Source: Siphonodentalium dalli
Lineage: Eukaryota; Mollusca; Scaphopoda; Gadilida; Siphonodentaliidae
DNA length: 64,000 nt
Assembly: GCA_032622095.1 (NCBI GenBank)
Contig: CP136069.1
Span: 63,596,819-63,660,818, forward strand
Direction of reading: 5' to 3'
The notes under the pieces are model-generated. The model saw nothing but the letters and a program-made list of their open reading frames with translations. It ran no database searches and had not been told where the DNA came from. A program made the position numbers and the translations under genes. This document shows, piece after piece, positions 24,616 to 37,289 of the stretch (positions are counted from its first letter, which is position 1; the number at the start of each line of letters is the position of its first letter).

Positions 24616-25876
24616 TTAAAGGGCTAAATATATTCAGAGTATGCATGGCTGTGCCATTTATCCCTGTCTTTACTAAATGGATTTCCCCTTCAATATATCT
24701 GTTGGAATTAATCTGGACGCATGTTATGGAATACTAGGGGATTGCCCTCACAAATGACGGGTGACAAACATAACATGCAGGAAAATATCATGACCGATGC
24801 CCCGCTGATAACGATATATATAGATAGTACAGGCGAATTAGGGTTGAACCCGGAACTAATTGCAACACAAATGCCAAAGGTGCCACCATATAGAGTAAGT
24901 CAGTGCATGCAACATACACAAAATTTAGAGAACAATATTTGGGACAAATAGCAAAATTTCTGTTTCCATGGCAACGAGTGGTGATTTTAACTGACTGTGG
25001 AAACCAGGTGTTACATTGCGTGTGTGGCGAGAACTGTTTCAATTATTTCAAATATTATGTTGTTTTATATGAACACTTATTATTGTCTAACTTTTGAAAC
25101 GAGGTTCGCCTCTTGGGAAGGTGAAGGTCATATGTAAAGGTCAAGGTCATTGTTAAAAAATGTGTGCTTTTTCCGATACTATCATATAACTTCGACCCAC
25201 TTGATTGAAATTAAAGATGTAGAGAGACGAAGATATATTTAAAATAATTTGGAGGTCCACTGCTTAGTACAGAATTATAGTTTTACCAATAATATCAACT
25301 CATTCCCAAGATATAGACCTTCAAAGTTGGTGGTACCCTTTCGTGATAAGCTAAATTGCGTAGTATTTTGACCAGACATGGTTATACGTGTAGGTGAGCG
25401 GCCATTAGAGGAAAAGGGCCATATTTAAGAAGTTTAATACAAATTCGGATTGTTTTATACCGTTGGAAAGCTTATGGATTGTCCATTCTTATTAACCCTG
25501 TAGTAGTGAGCAAAAGTGGAAAGAAAATGTAACTATTATTGTTGCCATGGCAACGGTTATATACTATTTTTGTGAAAAAAATGGGGAAAAAGGTCATATC
25601 TAAGAATATAATTGGTCTGGGTAAGAATAGTTCCTATACATATATACATATAGGTAAATGTTCAACATGATGTTCCGTCATCTGTTATTTTCGTAGGTCA
25701 AAGTCACACTTACAGGTCAAGGTCATTCGGGGGGAAGTTGAAAACACCGGTTTTGCTCACATAACAATAACATATATATGCAGCCTGCATGTCCCTGTGA
25801 TATTGCAAGAAATAAGAACGCAATAAATAATCACATACAATTTCTAAACAATATGATATATTACATTCCCCATGTG

Positions 25877-26574
25877 CAGGGACGTGGCGACAGGGGGATT
25901 GTGGGTGTCTCACCCCCCCCCAACTTTGGTCAATATTTTCAACAGTTGGAAATTTCATACCTAACACAACATTAGTTGGAAATTTCACACCAACAGTAGG
26001 TTTAAAATGTTCTTGTAGTTTGATTTTCAAACAATTTATTCGGGGAATTTATTGTTTTTGGACCAATATTTGCATATCTTCCTACTGTGGTCAAAATTTT
26101 GGACTGAAATGGCCATCAGTTGGAAATTTTCCAACCTTATGGGGGGGGGTGTCAGGTTAGAAATTTCAAACACTTGGAAAGCTTGTGTCCTGGTCCCTCC
26201 CCTGTGGCCAGTCAAAAACTGCTAGTTAATTTAAGAAAACAATATTGTCCTACATTTGGTCAACATTGTCATTGGAATTGTCATCAGTTGGAAATTTTAC
26301 AGCCTAAGTTGGGCTGTCAGGTTTGAAATTTCCAACTCTAGGAAGGCTTGAGGCTATAGTCTAGATGCTAGGATTTTGCGATTTTCTTGTTCAGATTTCA
26401 AAATTTTCACACACCGGGCCGAACCATGTTCCCTCCCCGTGGCCAATAAAAAAAAACTGCTAATTAGTTTAAGAAAACAATATTTTACTACATCTAGTCA
26501 AAATTGTGGACTGAAATGGTCATCAGGGGTGCAACTGGAATTATGCAAAACATGTTTGTCGGCCGGATTCAAGT
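25877..26574 (+). mobile_element. hAT-type MITE truncated by the tandem junction, unit 1
   Basis: The left end CAGGGACGTGGC follows CCCATGTG (25869-25876), as in the complete copy at 30869. The right end is missing because unit 1 stops inside the element at TCAAGTGG, where unit 2 begins. The body repeats TTGGAAATTT several times. Confidence 0.85.
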
Positions 26575-28154
26575 GGTATTATTTGTGGCTATAATTTACC
26601 CAACTGTACATCAAACTTCTTTAAACATGGACGCAGTTTAATCCTATTTTACCGGGAAGTTAGGCCAAAAATTGTGGCAAAATTTGCATTTCAATAAAAC
26701 TATAAACTACTATTGTACAGTATATATATTAATACGATTAGTGGCCATCTTGTCTCTAAAAGAACGGAAAACTACTTTTCACCCGAGAAACATAATATAT
26801 ATGAGCTCACCGCCGGATGGGAAAACTGGACCTCCCAGAATGTTAAATAAGTGTCATATCGTTTGCATAAAATACATGTTGGTACTATGTGAATTTTGTT
26901 CACCACCCCATATGTAGTTGTACTTTTAATTTTCCCTCTGCCGACTATCTAATTACCTTTTTATATAAAGTTTGGCACATGTATGTCCTTCAGAACGCGA
27001 TACAATATACCATGTCATTCATGTGATATATGTATCATAGAGCACTATCTAGACGCTCTTTTTAGTTGACAAAAGTGTGATTTTCTCGCATATACACATA
27101 TTTGATATAATGCTACGAGCATATCACCCGATGCTACGAGCACATCATAACAAGTTTTACGTTTGCTATAGACATGCCCCAAAATCGAGTGAGTGCCTCC
27201 ATGGAAACTAATTTTTCGGGCACTAATATGATTGACATCGCAAACATGTCCAGTTCATTTTGAAGCTAAGATATCATACTTTGAGAGACTGTATGTTATA
27301 TAATGTGTCAATGCAAAGATTCATTAAAATTTTATAAAACTTATATCGAGTAAGTATTTCAGGTCATAATTTTCGTATAAAACCCGATTATCGAACAGTA
27401 ATATGCAAATTGCGGAAACCACAACCGATCATTTCTGTAGACCGATTATCGATGTTAACGTTAAAAAAATCAAGGTAAAATAAACCGTGTTTTTATGAAA
27501 TAACTTACGACAACTAAAGACGATGTGCAAATCGCGGGCCATGTGGTTATTCCGCTACGAGCATGTCATCCGCTACGAGCATGTCCGGATGCATGGGGTG
27601 TATATGCCTATAGATATATTGTCTGGTGATAGATACTAGGGCGTTCTAGGCACAACTATGATGTTGTAATGAAAGGGCGATAATCAAAATAGTGACTGGT
27701 ACATAATGCATGGGCACGCCTTCAAGCTTCAAAACAGAGTTAAGTCCCATCGATACGCGATGTCTGAACGCTGCCGGCATATGTATATTCTTAAATTAAT
27801 CTAACATTTTTTATTGAAGTGTTATGTCAGTCACAATTCATTCTGGCTTGATGTAGACAATGTTCAAAGAATGTGGACAGTTCAGTTTCTCAGAATAATG
27901 AAGAATGAATTGTAACCAGGTAACCGACAAAAGTCTCAATTTAATAAATGCGACATTTCTTTACATTATGTGCAGGTGTGGGCAGCGGTAAGTCCTGTGT
28001 GGAGCTTGCTTTTAACTATTTTTTCACGTCATGTTCCATGTTATTAAAGGGACTTATACATCATAACTCTGGACGTAAACCTTCACATATAGCACATGAC
28101 ATTAAGGCCATGGCATATGTTAGCTCCTTTCGGGTTGCTGATATTAGGTTTTAA

Positions 28155-28370
28155 CCCTTTGAGTGCCAGGGACCGATCTCATCGGCCCTAAACCTACAAA
28201 ATAAGTCTGTTAAAGAATATAAGAATAAATTATTAAAATTGTAAAAAAAAAAAAAAAAAAAAAAAATTGTTAGGCCAATGCATTCTCTTATATATGCGAG
28301 GCGACCTATGGTCGACTCGCATATATAAGATAATGCATTGGCACAGGGTATATGGGTTGATACAAAAGGG
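28155..28370. mobile_element. TTAA MITE with hairpin, unit 2
   Basis: Same insertion as 23164-23378, copied with the unit. TTAA at 28151-28154 and 28371-28374; palindrome 28274-28342. Confidence 0.85.
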
Positions 28371-29352
28371 TTAATACATAATACGTCTTTGAAGCATCTA
28401 TAATACTAGGAAACCGAATATTTCCCCACAATAGCATGCACACGCAATACACCACGACGGAAGCACCTAGTTAAACGCTCTTTATTAAATACCAACAGTC
28501 ATGGAATACTGACACAAAACGCTCCTTAAGTATATTACTGTAATGTGAATAGTACTTCATATCATGCTCCAAATAGACTTATTTCCAATCTAAGACATAA
28601 TTGCTGAAGCCATATATAAATGATGTTAATGTCATTATCTCTGCTTCTGTTGACAAATATGCTATATCTGATTTTGTGACGTCATCAATTATTATCAAAT
28701 ACGACACTGCTGTTTTGAATTTTTGCGAGCACTTTTGTCGCACAGTATAGATCGGTGGGCTTAAAGCATTAATGTCGTAATCTGAAATGGCGTCTTTCAA
28801 TGGCCGGCGTTCCAAAATGAGGGGAGTTACTATCGGAATTATGCACAGTGAAGTTCATTCGAAGCCGCGGTTTACATTTTATTGAGAACATAATTATAAC
28901 ATATTATGGACTGTCAAATATTTGCATTGGCGTGGCTTAAAATATAAATATCGCGTGCAATGGGAAAATCTCAATCCAACCAACGATAAGTGGGGGATTA
29001 GTTGTTTTTAGACCGACAAAACATATGTTTCTATATTTAGTCAAAAGTTTGGTCTGAAATTGATATCAGGTGGAAAGACCAAATTCCATATTTGCGAAAT
29101 ACCATTTGCACACCAATGTATAATTTTATAACTGAGTGGGAGAATCCATTTAGTATATACTTGTCTATTCTTCATTTTTCGGGGTGTTAATGTAATAAAA
29201 GCAGACGACAGACAGAACAACAGTTAACACAGGAACAGATTAATTTATATTCATTGGTGGGAAATGTTTAGAAAATAAGTTGGTCGTTTGTTGAAATTAT
29301 TGTCTGAACATTTCCTAATGGAACTACTCGTCAATGAGTATATAGTATTTAA

Positions 29353-29607
29353 CCCTTCCATGACTGGAGCTTCCTGGAATTTTGCGAAACCCTGTGCCAA
29401 TACATTGTCTTATATATGTGAGTATCCCATCGGGGCCTCACATATATACGATAAATAAATACATTGGGGCTAACAATATTTACAATGACTTTGTAAACTA
29501 GTTAATTATCTTGTATATGCTAGTATATGGGAGACTCGCATATGTAAGAGAATGCACTGATACGTGGTTTTTAATGCTGCACCAGCGCAGCTCCCGTCAT
29601 AAAATGG
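29353..29607. mobile_element. TTAA MITE, hairpin family, unit 2
   Basis: Same insertion as 24361-24615, copied with the unit. TTAA at 29349-29352 and 29608-29611. Confidence 0.85.
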
Positions 29608-30868
29608 TTAAAGGGCTAAATATATTCAGAGTATGCATGGCTGTGCCATTTATCCCTGTCTTTACTAAATGGATTTCCCCTTCAATATATCTGTTGGAAT
29701 TAATCTGGACGCATGTTATGGAATACTAGGGGATTGCCCTCACAAATGACGGGTGACAAACATAACATGCAGGAAAATATCATGACCGATGCCCCGCTGA
29801 TAACGATATATATAGATAGTACAGGCGAATTAGGGTTGAACCCGGAACTAATTGCAACACAAATGCCAAAGGTGCCACCATATAGAGTAAGTCAGTGCAT
29901 GCAACATACACAAAATTTAGAGAACAATATTTGGGACAAATAGCAAAATTTCTGTTTCCATGGCAACGAGTGGTGATTTTAACTGACTGTGGAAACCAGG
30001 TGTTACATTGCGTGTGTGGCGAGAACTGTTTCAATTATTTCAAATATTATGTTGTTTTATATGAACACTTATTATTGTCTAACTTTTGAAACGAGGTTCG
30101 CCTCTTGGGAAGGTGAAGGTCATATGTAAAGGTCAAGGTCATTGTTAAAAAATGTGTGCTTTTTCCGATACTATCATATAACTTCGACCCACTTGATTGA
30201 AATTAAAGATGTAGAGAGACGAAGATATATTTAAAATAATTTGGAGGTCCACTGCTTAGTACAGAATTATAGTTTTACCAATAATATCAACTCATTCCCA
30301 AGATATAGACCTTCAAAGTTGGTGGTACCCTTTCGTGATAAGCTAAATTGCGTAGTATTTTGACCAGACATGGTTATACGTGTAGGTGAGCGGCCATTAG
30401 AGGAAAAGGGCCATATTTAAGAAGTTTAATACAAATTCGGATTGTTTTATACCGTTGGAAAGCTTATGGATTGTCCATTCTTATTAACCCTGTAGTAGTG
30501 AGCAAAAGTGGAAAGAAAATGTAACTATTATTGTTGCCATGGCAACGGTTATATACTATTTTTGTGAAAAAAATGGGGAAAAAGGTCATATCTAAGAATA
30601 TAATTGGTCTGGGTAAGAATAGTTCCTATACATATATACATATAGGTAAATGTTCAACATGATGTTCCGTCATCTGTTATTTTCGTAGGTCAAAGTCACA
30701 CTTACAGGTCAAGGTCATTCGGGGGGAAGTTGAAAACACCGGTTTTGCTCACATAACAATAACATATATATGCAGCCTGCATGTCCCTGTGATATTGCAA
30801 GAAATAAGAACGCAATAAATAATCACATACAATTTCTAAACAATATGATATATTACATTCCCCATGTG

Positions 30869-31638
30869 CAGGGACGTGGCGACAGGGGGATTGTGGGTGT
30901 CTCACCCCCCCCAACTTTGGTCAATATTTTCAACAGTTGGAAATTTCATACCTAATACAACATTAGTTGGAAATTTCACACCAACAGTAGGTTTAAAATG
31001 TTCTTGTAGTTTGATTTTCAAACAATTTATTCGGGGAATTTATTGTTTTTGGACCAATATTTGCATATCTTCCTACTGTGGTCAAAATTTTGGACTGAAA
31101 TGGCCATCAGTTGGAAATTTTCCAACCTTATGGGGGGGGGGTGTCAGGTTAGAAATTTCAAACACTTGGAAAGCTTGTGTCCTGGTCCCTCCCCTGTGGC
31201 CAGTCAAAAACTGCTAGTTAATTTAAGAAAACAATATTGTCCTACATTTGGTCAACATTGTCATTGGAATTGTCATCAGTTGGAAATTTTACAGCCTAAG
31301 TTGGGCTGTCAGGTTTGAAATTTCCAACTCTAGGAAGGCTTGAGGCTATAGTCTAGATGCTAGGATTTTGCGATTTTCTTGTTCAGATTTCAAAATTTTC
31401 ACACACCGGGCCGAACCATGTTCCCTCCCCGTGGCCAATAAAAAAAAACTGCTAATTAGTTTAAGAAAACAATATTTTACTACATCTAGTCAAAATTGTG
31501 GACTGAAATGGTCATCAGGGGTGCAACTGGAATTATGCAAAACATGTTTGTCGGCCGGATTCAAGTGGGGGGGGGGGGGTGCAGTTGTAATTCTACAAAT
31601 TGGACACCCCCAACGGAGACCCTCTAGCCACGTCCCTG
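30869..31638 (+). mobile_element. hAT-type MITE, complete, 770 bp
   Basis: Ends are CAGGGACGTGGC on the left and its reverse complement on the right, extended by partial matching further in. An exact 8-bp direct repeat CCCATGTG flanks it (30861-30868 and 31639-31646). Eight-base duplications and CAGGG ends are diagnostic of hAT transposons. The body has no transposase and several TTGGAAATTT repeats plus a G-run. Confidence 0.92.
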
Positions 31639-32130
31639 CCCATGTGTGTGTATTTCAATCTCATAAGGATGTACATAATGTGTGGGGTACGTGATTTTCG
31701 TATTAGGGAGTGTGGTTCCTGACAGCGACGCATTTGTTTTGGTCCGATATGTTTGACAACTGTATAAGCATGCTAAGTTATGTATCAATGAGTAAGTTAG
31801 GTATGGTTAACCTTTCTCAGTTCAAAATTACACATTTGAGAGTATTTATACACCATATATGTTGTAGCTGATTACCATGGTAATACATGTATATACTTAA
31901 CGTTGGTTCAATACTTCGAGAAATGATTAATCTTATTAGATGTCCGTTTTGTGTGACATCTAACGACATTCCAAGATATATAGACACTCACCTCGCAATA
32001 TATATAACTGCAAAAATATCACAATGGCGCCAATAACGCAATGACATCACACCCGATATGTGAATAGAGCAGGACTACTTCCTCAGTACTGCTTCCATAG
32101 TTGATTACGGTGATCAACGAAACAGAGCTA

Positions 32131-32650
32131 TATTTAAAGATGGTCTGTCTCTTTGTAAACATGTGCTACATAGTTACCGGGGTATAAAATATTACATATA
32201 AATCGAAGATCCCTGTCCGGAAATGCTTCAATCGATTACTATTGATTATAGTTCGAATATTTTCTGGTCTAAAAATGTGTGGTTGTTTAGCTAACGAACA
32301 ATAGTGGTTATGTTGACAGAGACCATATATTTTATTTTGTAATTTTGTCACAAATAAACGTTAATTAGACTCACTATCGCTTATAACTATCTAACGAAAC
32401 AATACAAACAATCAATATGGGACATTTGACGTTCGGTGCATAGCTATGGGAACACCCTAATGATCTCTATCGCTACATGGTATCGCCTAAATGGTCTGTT
32501 ATAAAAATAGAACAATAACTTGTCCCATTTAATCATCTCATTTTATAATAAGCGTTTCCGGACATGGGACTTCGATTAATATCTATTATTTTATACCCAC
32601 GAAACTATTTAAAAATTGTTATATAAAGAGATAATCCATCTTTAACAATT
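32131..32650. repeat. imperfect inverted repeat with ~100-bp arms
   Basis: About 32131-32230 matches the reverse complement of 32545-32650: TTTAAAGATGG, GGGTATAAAATA, AATCGAAG and TGTCCGGAAA occur in order on each arm. The 300-bp loop has no feature. This is a probable old foldback element. 31647-32130 and 32650-33120 show nothing else. Confidence 0.6.
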
Positions 32651-33099
32651 TCAATATACAATATCATACAGATGGAACTACATTGAGTGGATATATTTAC
32701 TTTCCTGTGTCCATGGGCAACAGCATAATATAATGATGTTCGTAATTATTTTCGTTCAAGAGTTATTCTTGTTTTTTTTTCCTGAAAATAATGGTGTTCT
32801 GTTCATCCACACAGATAACTGAGTCATGCATGGTCTATCAGAACTCTACGAAAAATTGGGTCGCCATCAGCAGTGCTTTCATTAGAGCATTTCCAAAAAA
32901 ACAATTGACCGATATGGTTCCATTGTAGAGTTATTGTCGCTCCAAACTATTTTGGATGACTATTATAATCAGCATGTCCGTTTGCTTGTATGGTTGTCTG
33001 AATCATAAATTTTAACAATATTAAACAGAACTAGATTTCAAGTTCCCGGCGGAAATGTGGATACCTCCATGTTTTAGACTTCCATCAATAGAAATATGA

Positions 33100-33640
33100 T
33101 ATTTCGTAAAATAACAATGACAAGGACAACGGCATATGAAATAGCGACATAGAAGCTTTCATTTTGAAATATCGTTGATCGCTGGGTGGATGAAAAATTA
33201 TATTTGGCTTTTGTTCTGACACCCCTCTCCTGGCCCATTTCCTGGTGCGACGTCGACCAAAGTTACCACATGTGTTCGATTCAGTATTCTAAACAAAATG
33301 TCAAATCGAATAGCGTCATAAATGCTTTCATTTTGAATGAGTACGGGCGACATGCCATTCTAGCCCATTATTATTAATGTTTATGGGCTTTTGTATATAT
33401 CACCAGTTTCAAGAATTTTGCGAATTTGTAATGGCCATCTCTCAGAGACTTTATATTCTGAGTTTGGTGATAATCAGATCGAGAACAAAATTTGGCCATT
33501 TTTAACACCCCTCCCCTGACCCCGCGTCTGATTGGACCTTCGCCAAATTACCCCATAAGTTCGTCTTAGTATTCTCAAGACAATGACATGTGAAATAGCA
33601 ACACAGATGCTTTCATTTTGAAGACGTTTCGTTTTAACCG
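33100..33640 (+). repeat. three partial copies of a TTTCATTTTGAA-ending repeat
   Basis: A phrase like GAAATAGCGACATAGAAGCT then TTCATTTTGAA recurs ending near 33172, 33340 and 33622. The last two copies are preceded by a CACCCCTCyCCTG segment. It leads into a block with GATGGGGGTATAATGG and CGTCCGTCCGTCTGTC, a style common at ends of invertebrate interspersed repeats. Confidence 0.5.
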
Positions 33641-34374
33641 TGGTAATTATATCCCCATCCCAAAAGATGGGGGTATAATGGAATTACATGCGTCCGTCCG
33701 TCTGTCAAGCCGTCCGTGTGCCCGACTCCAGAGGTACAAATGTGGGTTATTTCACACGTACACGGCATACGAATGGGTTGAATTTTACTTGTGTAATGAA
33801 CCCCACAAATTCATTGTCAAAATTTCAAATTTCGACTAGCAACCCACCAGTAGCCGAACATTTTCACACCCCGCAATTTCTGTCAGTTATATATTTTAAT
33901 TGTCCGTCCGTAATTTGATGTGATTTTGACATTGTGAGACAGTCACGTGACTTTAGAAATTAAATGTTGATATGCGCATGTGCAGGGCCGTCTTGTAAAT
34001 TCTGTAATTGTGTTTTTTTTTGAAAATATGCTCACTTCAACTTTTCCTGATGTCAGAATTTCGACATTACATTTTCTTATTTATTTGATACCTATAATGG
34101 AAACACATGTAGAGAAACGTGTTGTGAAAGTAATTGAGGTGAATGTAATGCCAAAAGGATTGAGATTGCTGCCTGAATTGTGTTGAAAGTAAAAATTAAT
34201 AATAGATTTTCAGCCGAAAGTAGTGTGTTACTTGTAGGTTTCTTAGTTTGTTTTAATTTCATCGCATATTAATGATTGGTAAATAAAATGACAACCTTGA
34301 ATGGTGAGATTATACAATGTTTTGTACCTGAGACCAGACTAAAATGATCCACGTTAAAGAGCATATCGCTGTTA

Positions 34375-34860
34375 TAACGCTGAGGATATGCACATATACG
34401 GACGGTGAGCCTCACGAATGGGTACCTGTTGGGTGCTTTATATTGTTCGGACGACTTGTGAGCTGCACCCCACAAGTATATATACATTCTTCGAAAATGC
34501 CAATATTAAAAAGCATCTGGTTTAACCCTTTGATAAATGGATAGTAGCTGAGAAGTTGTTACTTGGTGCGCATTCATTCATTTGTAGGGATTAAATATAA
34601 TACGTTCAGCAGACAGCTGCTTGTTGAACATATTATCTGAACATCCCTGTAGATAAATTAATGGGAATCCCTCGAGAAATATCAAGGGGTTTCCTGTAAC
34701 AACACCGCTACAAATGAAGTAGGGTCACTGCAACACACACTTTTGGAACTTAAGGAACTGATATGCGCAAGTACGGATGACGAGCCTCACGAATGGACAT
34801 ACTTGTGGGGTGATTTCAATTTTTCGGACGACTTGTGCGCTGCACCCCACAATTAAATTA
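34375..34860 (+). repeat. direct duplication ~375 bp apart
   Basis: Two blocks (about 34375-34490 and 34750-34860) share GAGCCTCACGAATGG, TTCGGACGACTTGTG and GCTGCACCCCACAA in the same order. A weaker third block lies at 33715-33800. No gene seen. Confidence 0.55.
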
Positions 34861-34924
34861 CCATATATGGCCAGAAACGTGGTCAGTTTTGTTTTGGTAG
34901 TCATATATAGGTCCTTTGTGATAA

Positions 34925-35500
34925 TGAGTGAAAGAATTAAGAAACAGAGTTGCAAACTCGATTCTAGCGGTGCTATATATGCTGCTAAACTGCTAATTAA
35001 TGAAAGAATTAAGAAACCGCTTTCACACTCGATTCTAGCAGTGCTGTGATGCTAAATTTCTAATCAAAAACAGAGTTAAGAAAATAGAGGTTCAAATACC
35101 ATTTTAGCTGAGCTATGCTGCTAAATAATGGCATAATATAGAAAAGAGTTTCAAACTGGTTTCTAGCGGTCCTATATATGGTACTCAACTAATTAAGAAA
35201 CGAGATTTTCAAACTCGACGTTAGTGGTGCTATACTGCTAAACTGATCATTAAGAAAAGAATTAAGAAAAGAGAGTTTCAAATTCGATTTTAATGGTGCA
35301 ATATTATGCCATACTGTCAATTATTGAAATAATTAAGAAAAGAGAGGTTCAATCATATGCTGCTTTAATTAATGAAAGAATTGAGAAAGAGAGTTTCAAA
35401 ATCGATTCTGGCGATGCTGTGGTGCGTAACTGCAAATAAATTAAAGAATTAAGAAAAGACAGGTTCAAACTTAAATCTGGTGGTTCTATGCTGCAAAACG
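34925..35500 (-). repeat. 72-bp satellite array, inverted orientation
   Basis: The core GTTTCAAACTCGATTCTAGC plus GGTGCTATGCTGCTAAACTG recurs at roughly 70-80 bp intervals. It is the reverse complement of the array at 40790-41636. Copies are diverged. Confidence 0.7.
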
Positions 35501-35578
35501 ACGAACTAATAAAATAATTTATGTAATATATGTTTAGGATTGTAATTACAATAATTATGTTGACACGAAAGTTTAAAG

Positions 35579-35935
35579 GGGTTCTGAAGTTGCTAACCAA
35601 TTGGTGCAAAAGAGGCTGACGTAGCACCACGCACATCCGTGATTATGAAGTTACAACAAACCAATCGGAGCATCTGAACGCATATGAACCCAGAAGCTCT
35701 ATATACGTATCCGCATACAGGGCACACATTTAAAATTTCGCAGGAAGAGAACACTTCTGAAGTTACGAACCAATGGGTGGAAACGAAGCAGTCTTGTCAA
35801 CACGCAGATCCGTGATTACAGTAATAACAAACCAATGGTAGCATCGGAACGCTTATGAACCCAGAACCTCCACGTCGGTATCCGCATACATGGCACATAT
35901 TTAGAATTTTACAGGAAGAGAACACTCCAATAGCG
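35579..35935 (+). repeat. two-copy tandem repeat, ~174-bp unit
   Basis: CTGAAGTTrCnAACCAATkG begins each unit (near 35583 and 35757). Both continue with ATCCGTGATTA, CGCwTATGAACCCAGAA, GTATCCGCATACA and GGAAGAGAACACT. 35940-36610 holds a GGTCCGGT-rich patch near 36030 and nothing else clear. Confidence 0.7.
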
Positions 35936-36616
35936 ATGCAATACATTTGTTTCGGGGTTCACGTTCAATCTTTCTGGTTCTAAAACAAATTCCCGTCAAC
36001 AAGCATGCAGACAGGACCGCGAAAAAAGGTCCGGTGCTGGTCCACGGCTGTACCGGACCGGGAACCGAACCAACCCTTCTGGACTGGTTCAGACTAGATA
36101 TGGTTGTTGTGGAACTATTACATATATAGCTTACAAATATATGTGACTTCAACATGTAGACTGTTGAATACTGTTAAGAAATAAAACATTTGGTACTTTT
36201 TTTAAGCTGGACATGATCATGCTATAATATCTTTTTTTACGGTAGAGTACTACTAATAATTTTAAATTTTACTGCGTTATCTCTACCGTCAATCCTTGAA
36301 ATAACTCAAATGATGGTGCTGAACCAATGTTGACTGCTGTCATGTCTAAGACTATTCATTATTATTGTTGTTGTTTCTGTTTTTGTAACGATACAATTAT
36401 AAAATATGACAGATAATTAGTCTGATAAACATTTCAAGACCAAATGACCCATCATTGTCGGAAATAATGTCAAACACATTATTCTGTTTCATGATGTCAT
36501 GTTAAAATCAATATTTTAGAGCAATAATTTGTCGTGAATGTGTACTTAACCGTGATGATGATATGACCTTTAACTGCTCACATATGTCCCGCAAGTCACC
36601 CCGATGCCACCCATGC

Positions 36617-37168
36617 CTTTTTTTATTTCACCCGACGTGTTTGTGCTCCATTTATTCAACTTTATTCATCAAACAAATTCCAAAAACAAAACATTTTGAG
36701 CCGCTTGCTGATTGTAAACAAGTAACTCCGGAATTGTTTTAACAGTAAATAAGATATTTGAACCGTTTTTATCATGCATGCGCCAGGCTTAAAATACTCT
36801 TCAAAGAGATTTGTCTTATGCGCACGGAAGAAGAAGATTGATTGACTGAAAAAAAATCAATTACGCATAGATATCCGATGGAGTATTGAAGAGACACTTG
36901 AATTATTAATTTTATCTGTGCAAAGAAGTTTATCTGATTTTAAAACAGAAGTGAAGTGAGAGTATTGTTAAATAATTGGAATTTGTTTTGATACAATATT
37001 AAAATTCTGCGAATTTCAATAGTGGCAGTGTGACCTTGACCCACCAATTCTTGTTTTACTTTCGCTTTCAAAATTTACTGCGATTCGAAGACACGTCTTA
37101 TTTTATGGAATTCATTTGATGAATAAAGTTGAAAAATTGGGCACAAACACATCGGGTAAAATAAAAAA
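36617..37168. mobile_element. foldback element with ~65-bp arms
   Basis: About 36617-36684 is the reverse complement of 37105-37168; shared words are CAACTTTATTCATCAAA and GTGTTTGTGC. The 420-bp interior is AT-rich with no gene. No target-site duplication could be fixed because the ends are T/A runs. Confidence 0.6.
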
Positions 37169-37289
37169 AAAGTATGTGTGTCTTCGGATTTACTTACGGA
37201 ACATGTATGAGCATTTATAGGTTATGTCCTTGCGTTTCAGTACACGCTCGTGACAAATTATTGCTCGAAAATCCTGATTTTATAACTTT

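Larger units (their letters stand above)
21584..26574 (+). repeat. 5-kb repeat, tandem unit 1 (copy B)
   Basis: The unit starts GGTATTATTTGTGG and is followed at 26575 by the same words, giving a 4991-bp period. Identity with unit 2 is close to complete; differences are mostly homopolymer lengths and isolated bases. It contains two TTAA MITEs and the left part of a hAT MITE. No gene is supported: all frames are under 110 codons, overlap on both strands and have no recognisable domain. Confidence 0.95.
26575..31566 (+). repeat. 5-kb repeat, tandem unit 2 (copy C)
   Basis: The second unit is about 4992 bp and colinear with unit 1. After its end the hAT element continues normally to its right terminus, so this unit keeps the original right flank and unit 1 the original left flank. 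The shared bases at the junction are only GG. Confidence 0.95.

Noticed and set aside
34521-34545. TTAACCCTTTGATAAATGG as the end of another TTAA MITE
   Set aside because: No matching AAAGGGTTAA end or hairpin was found downstream.
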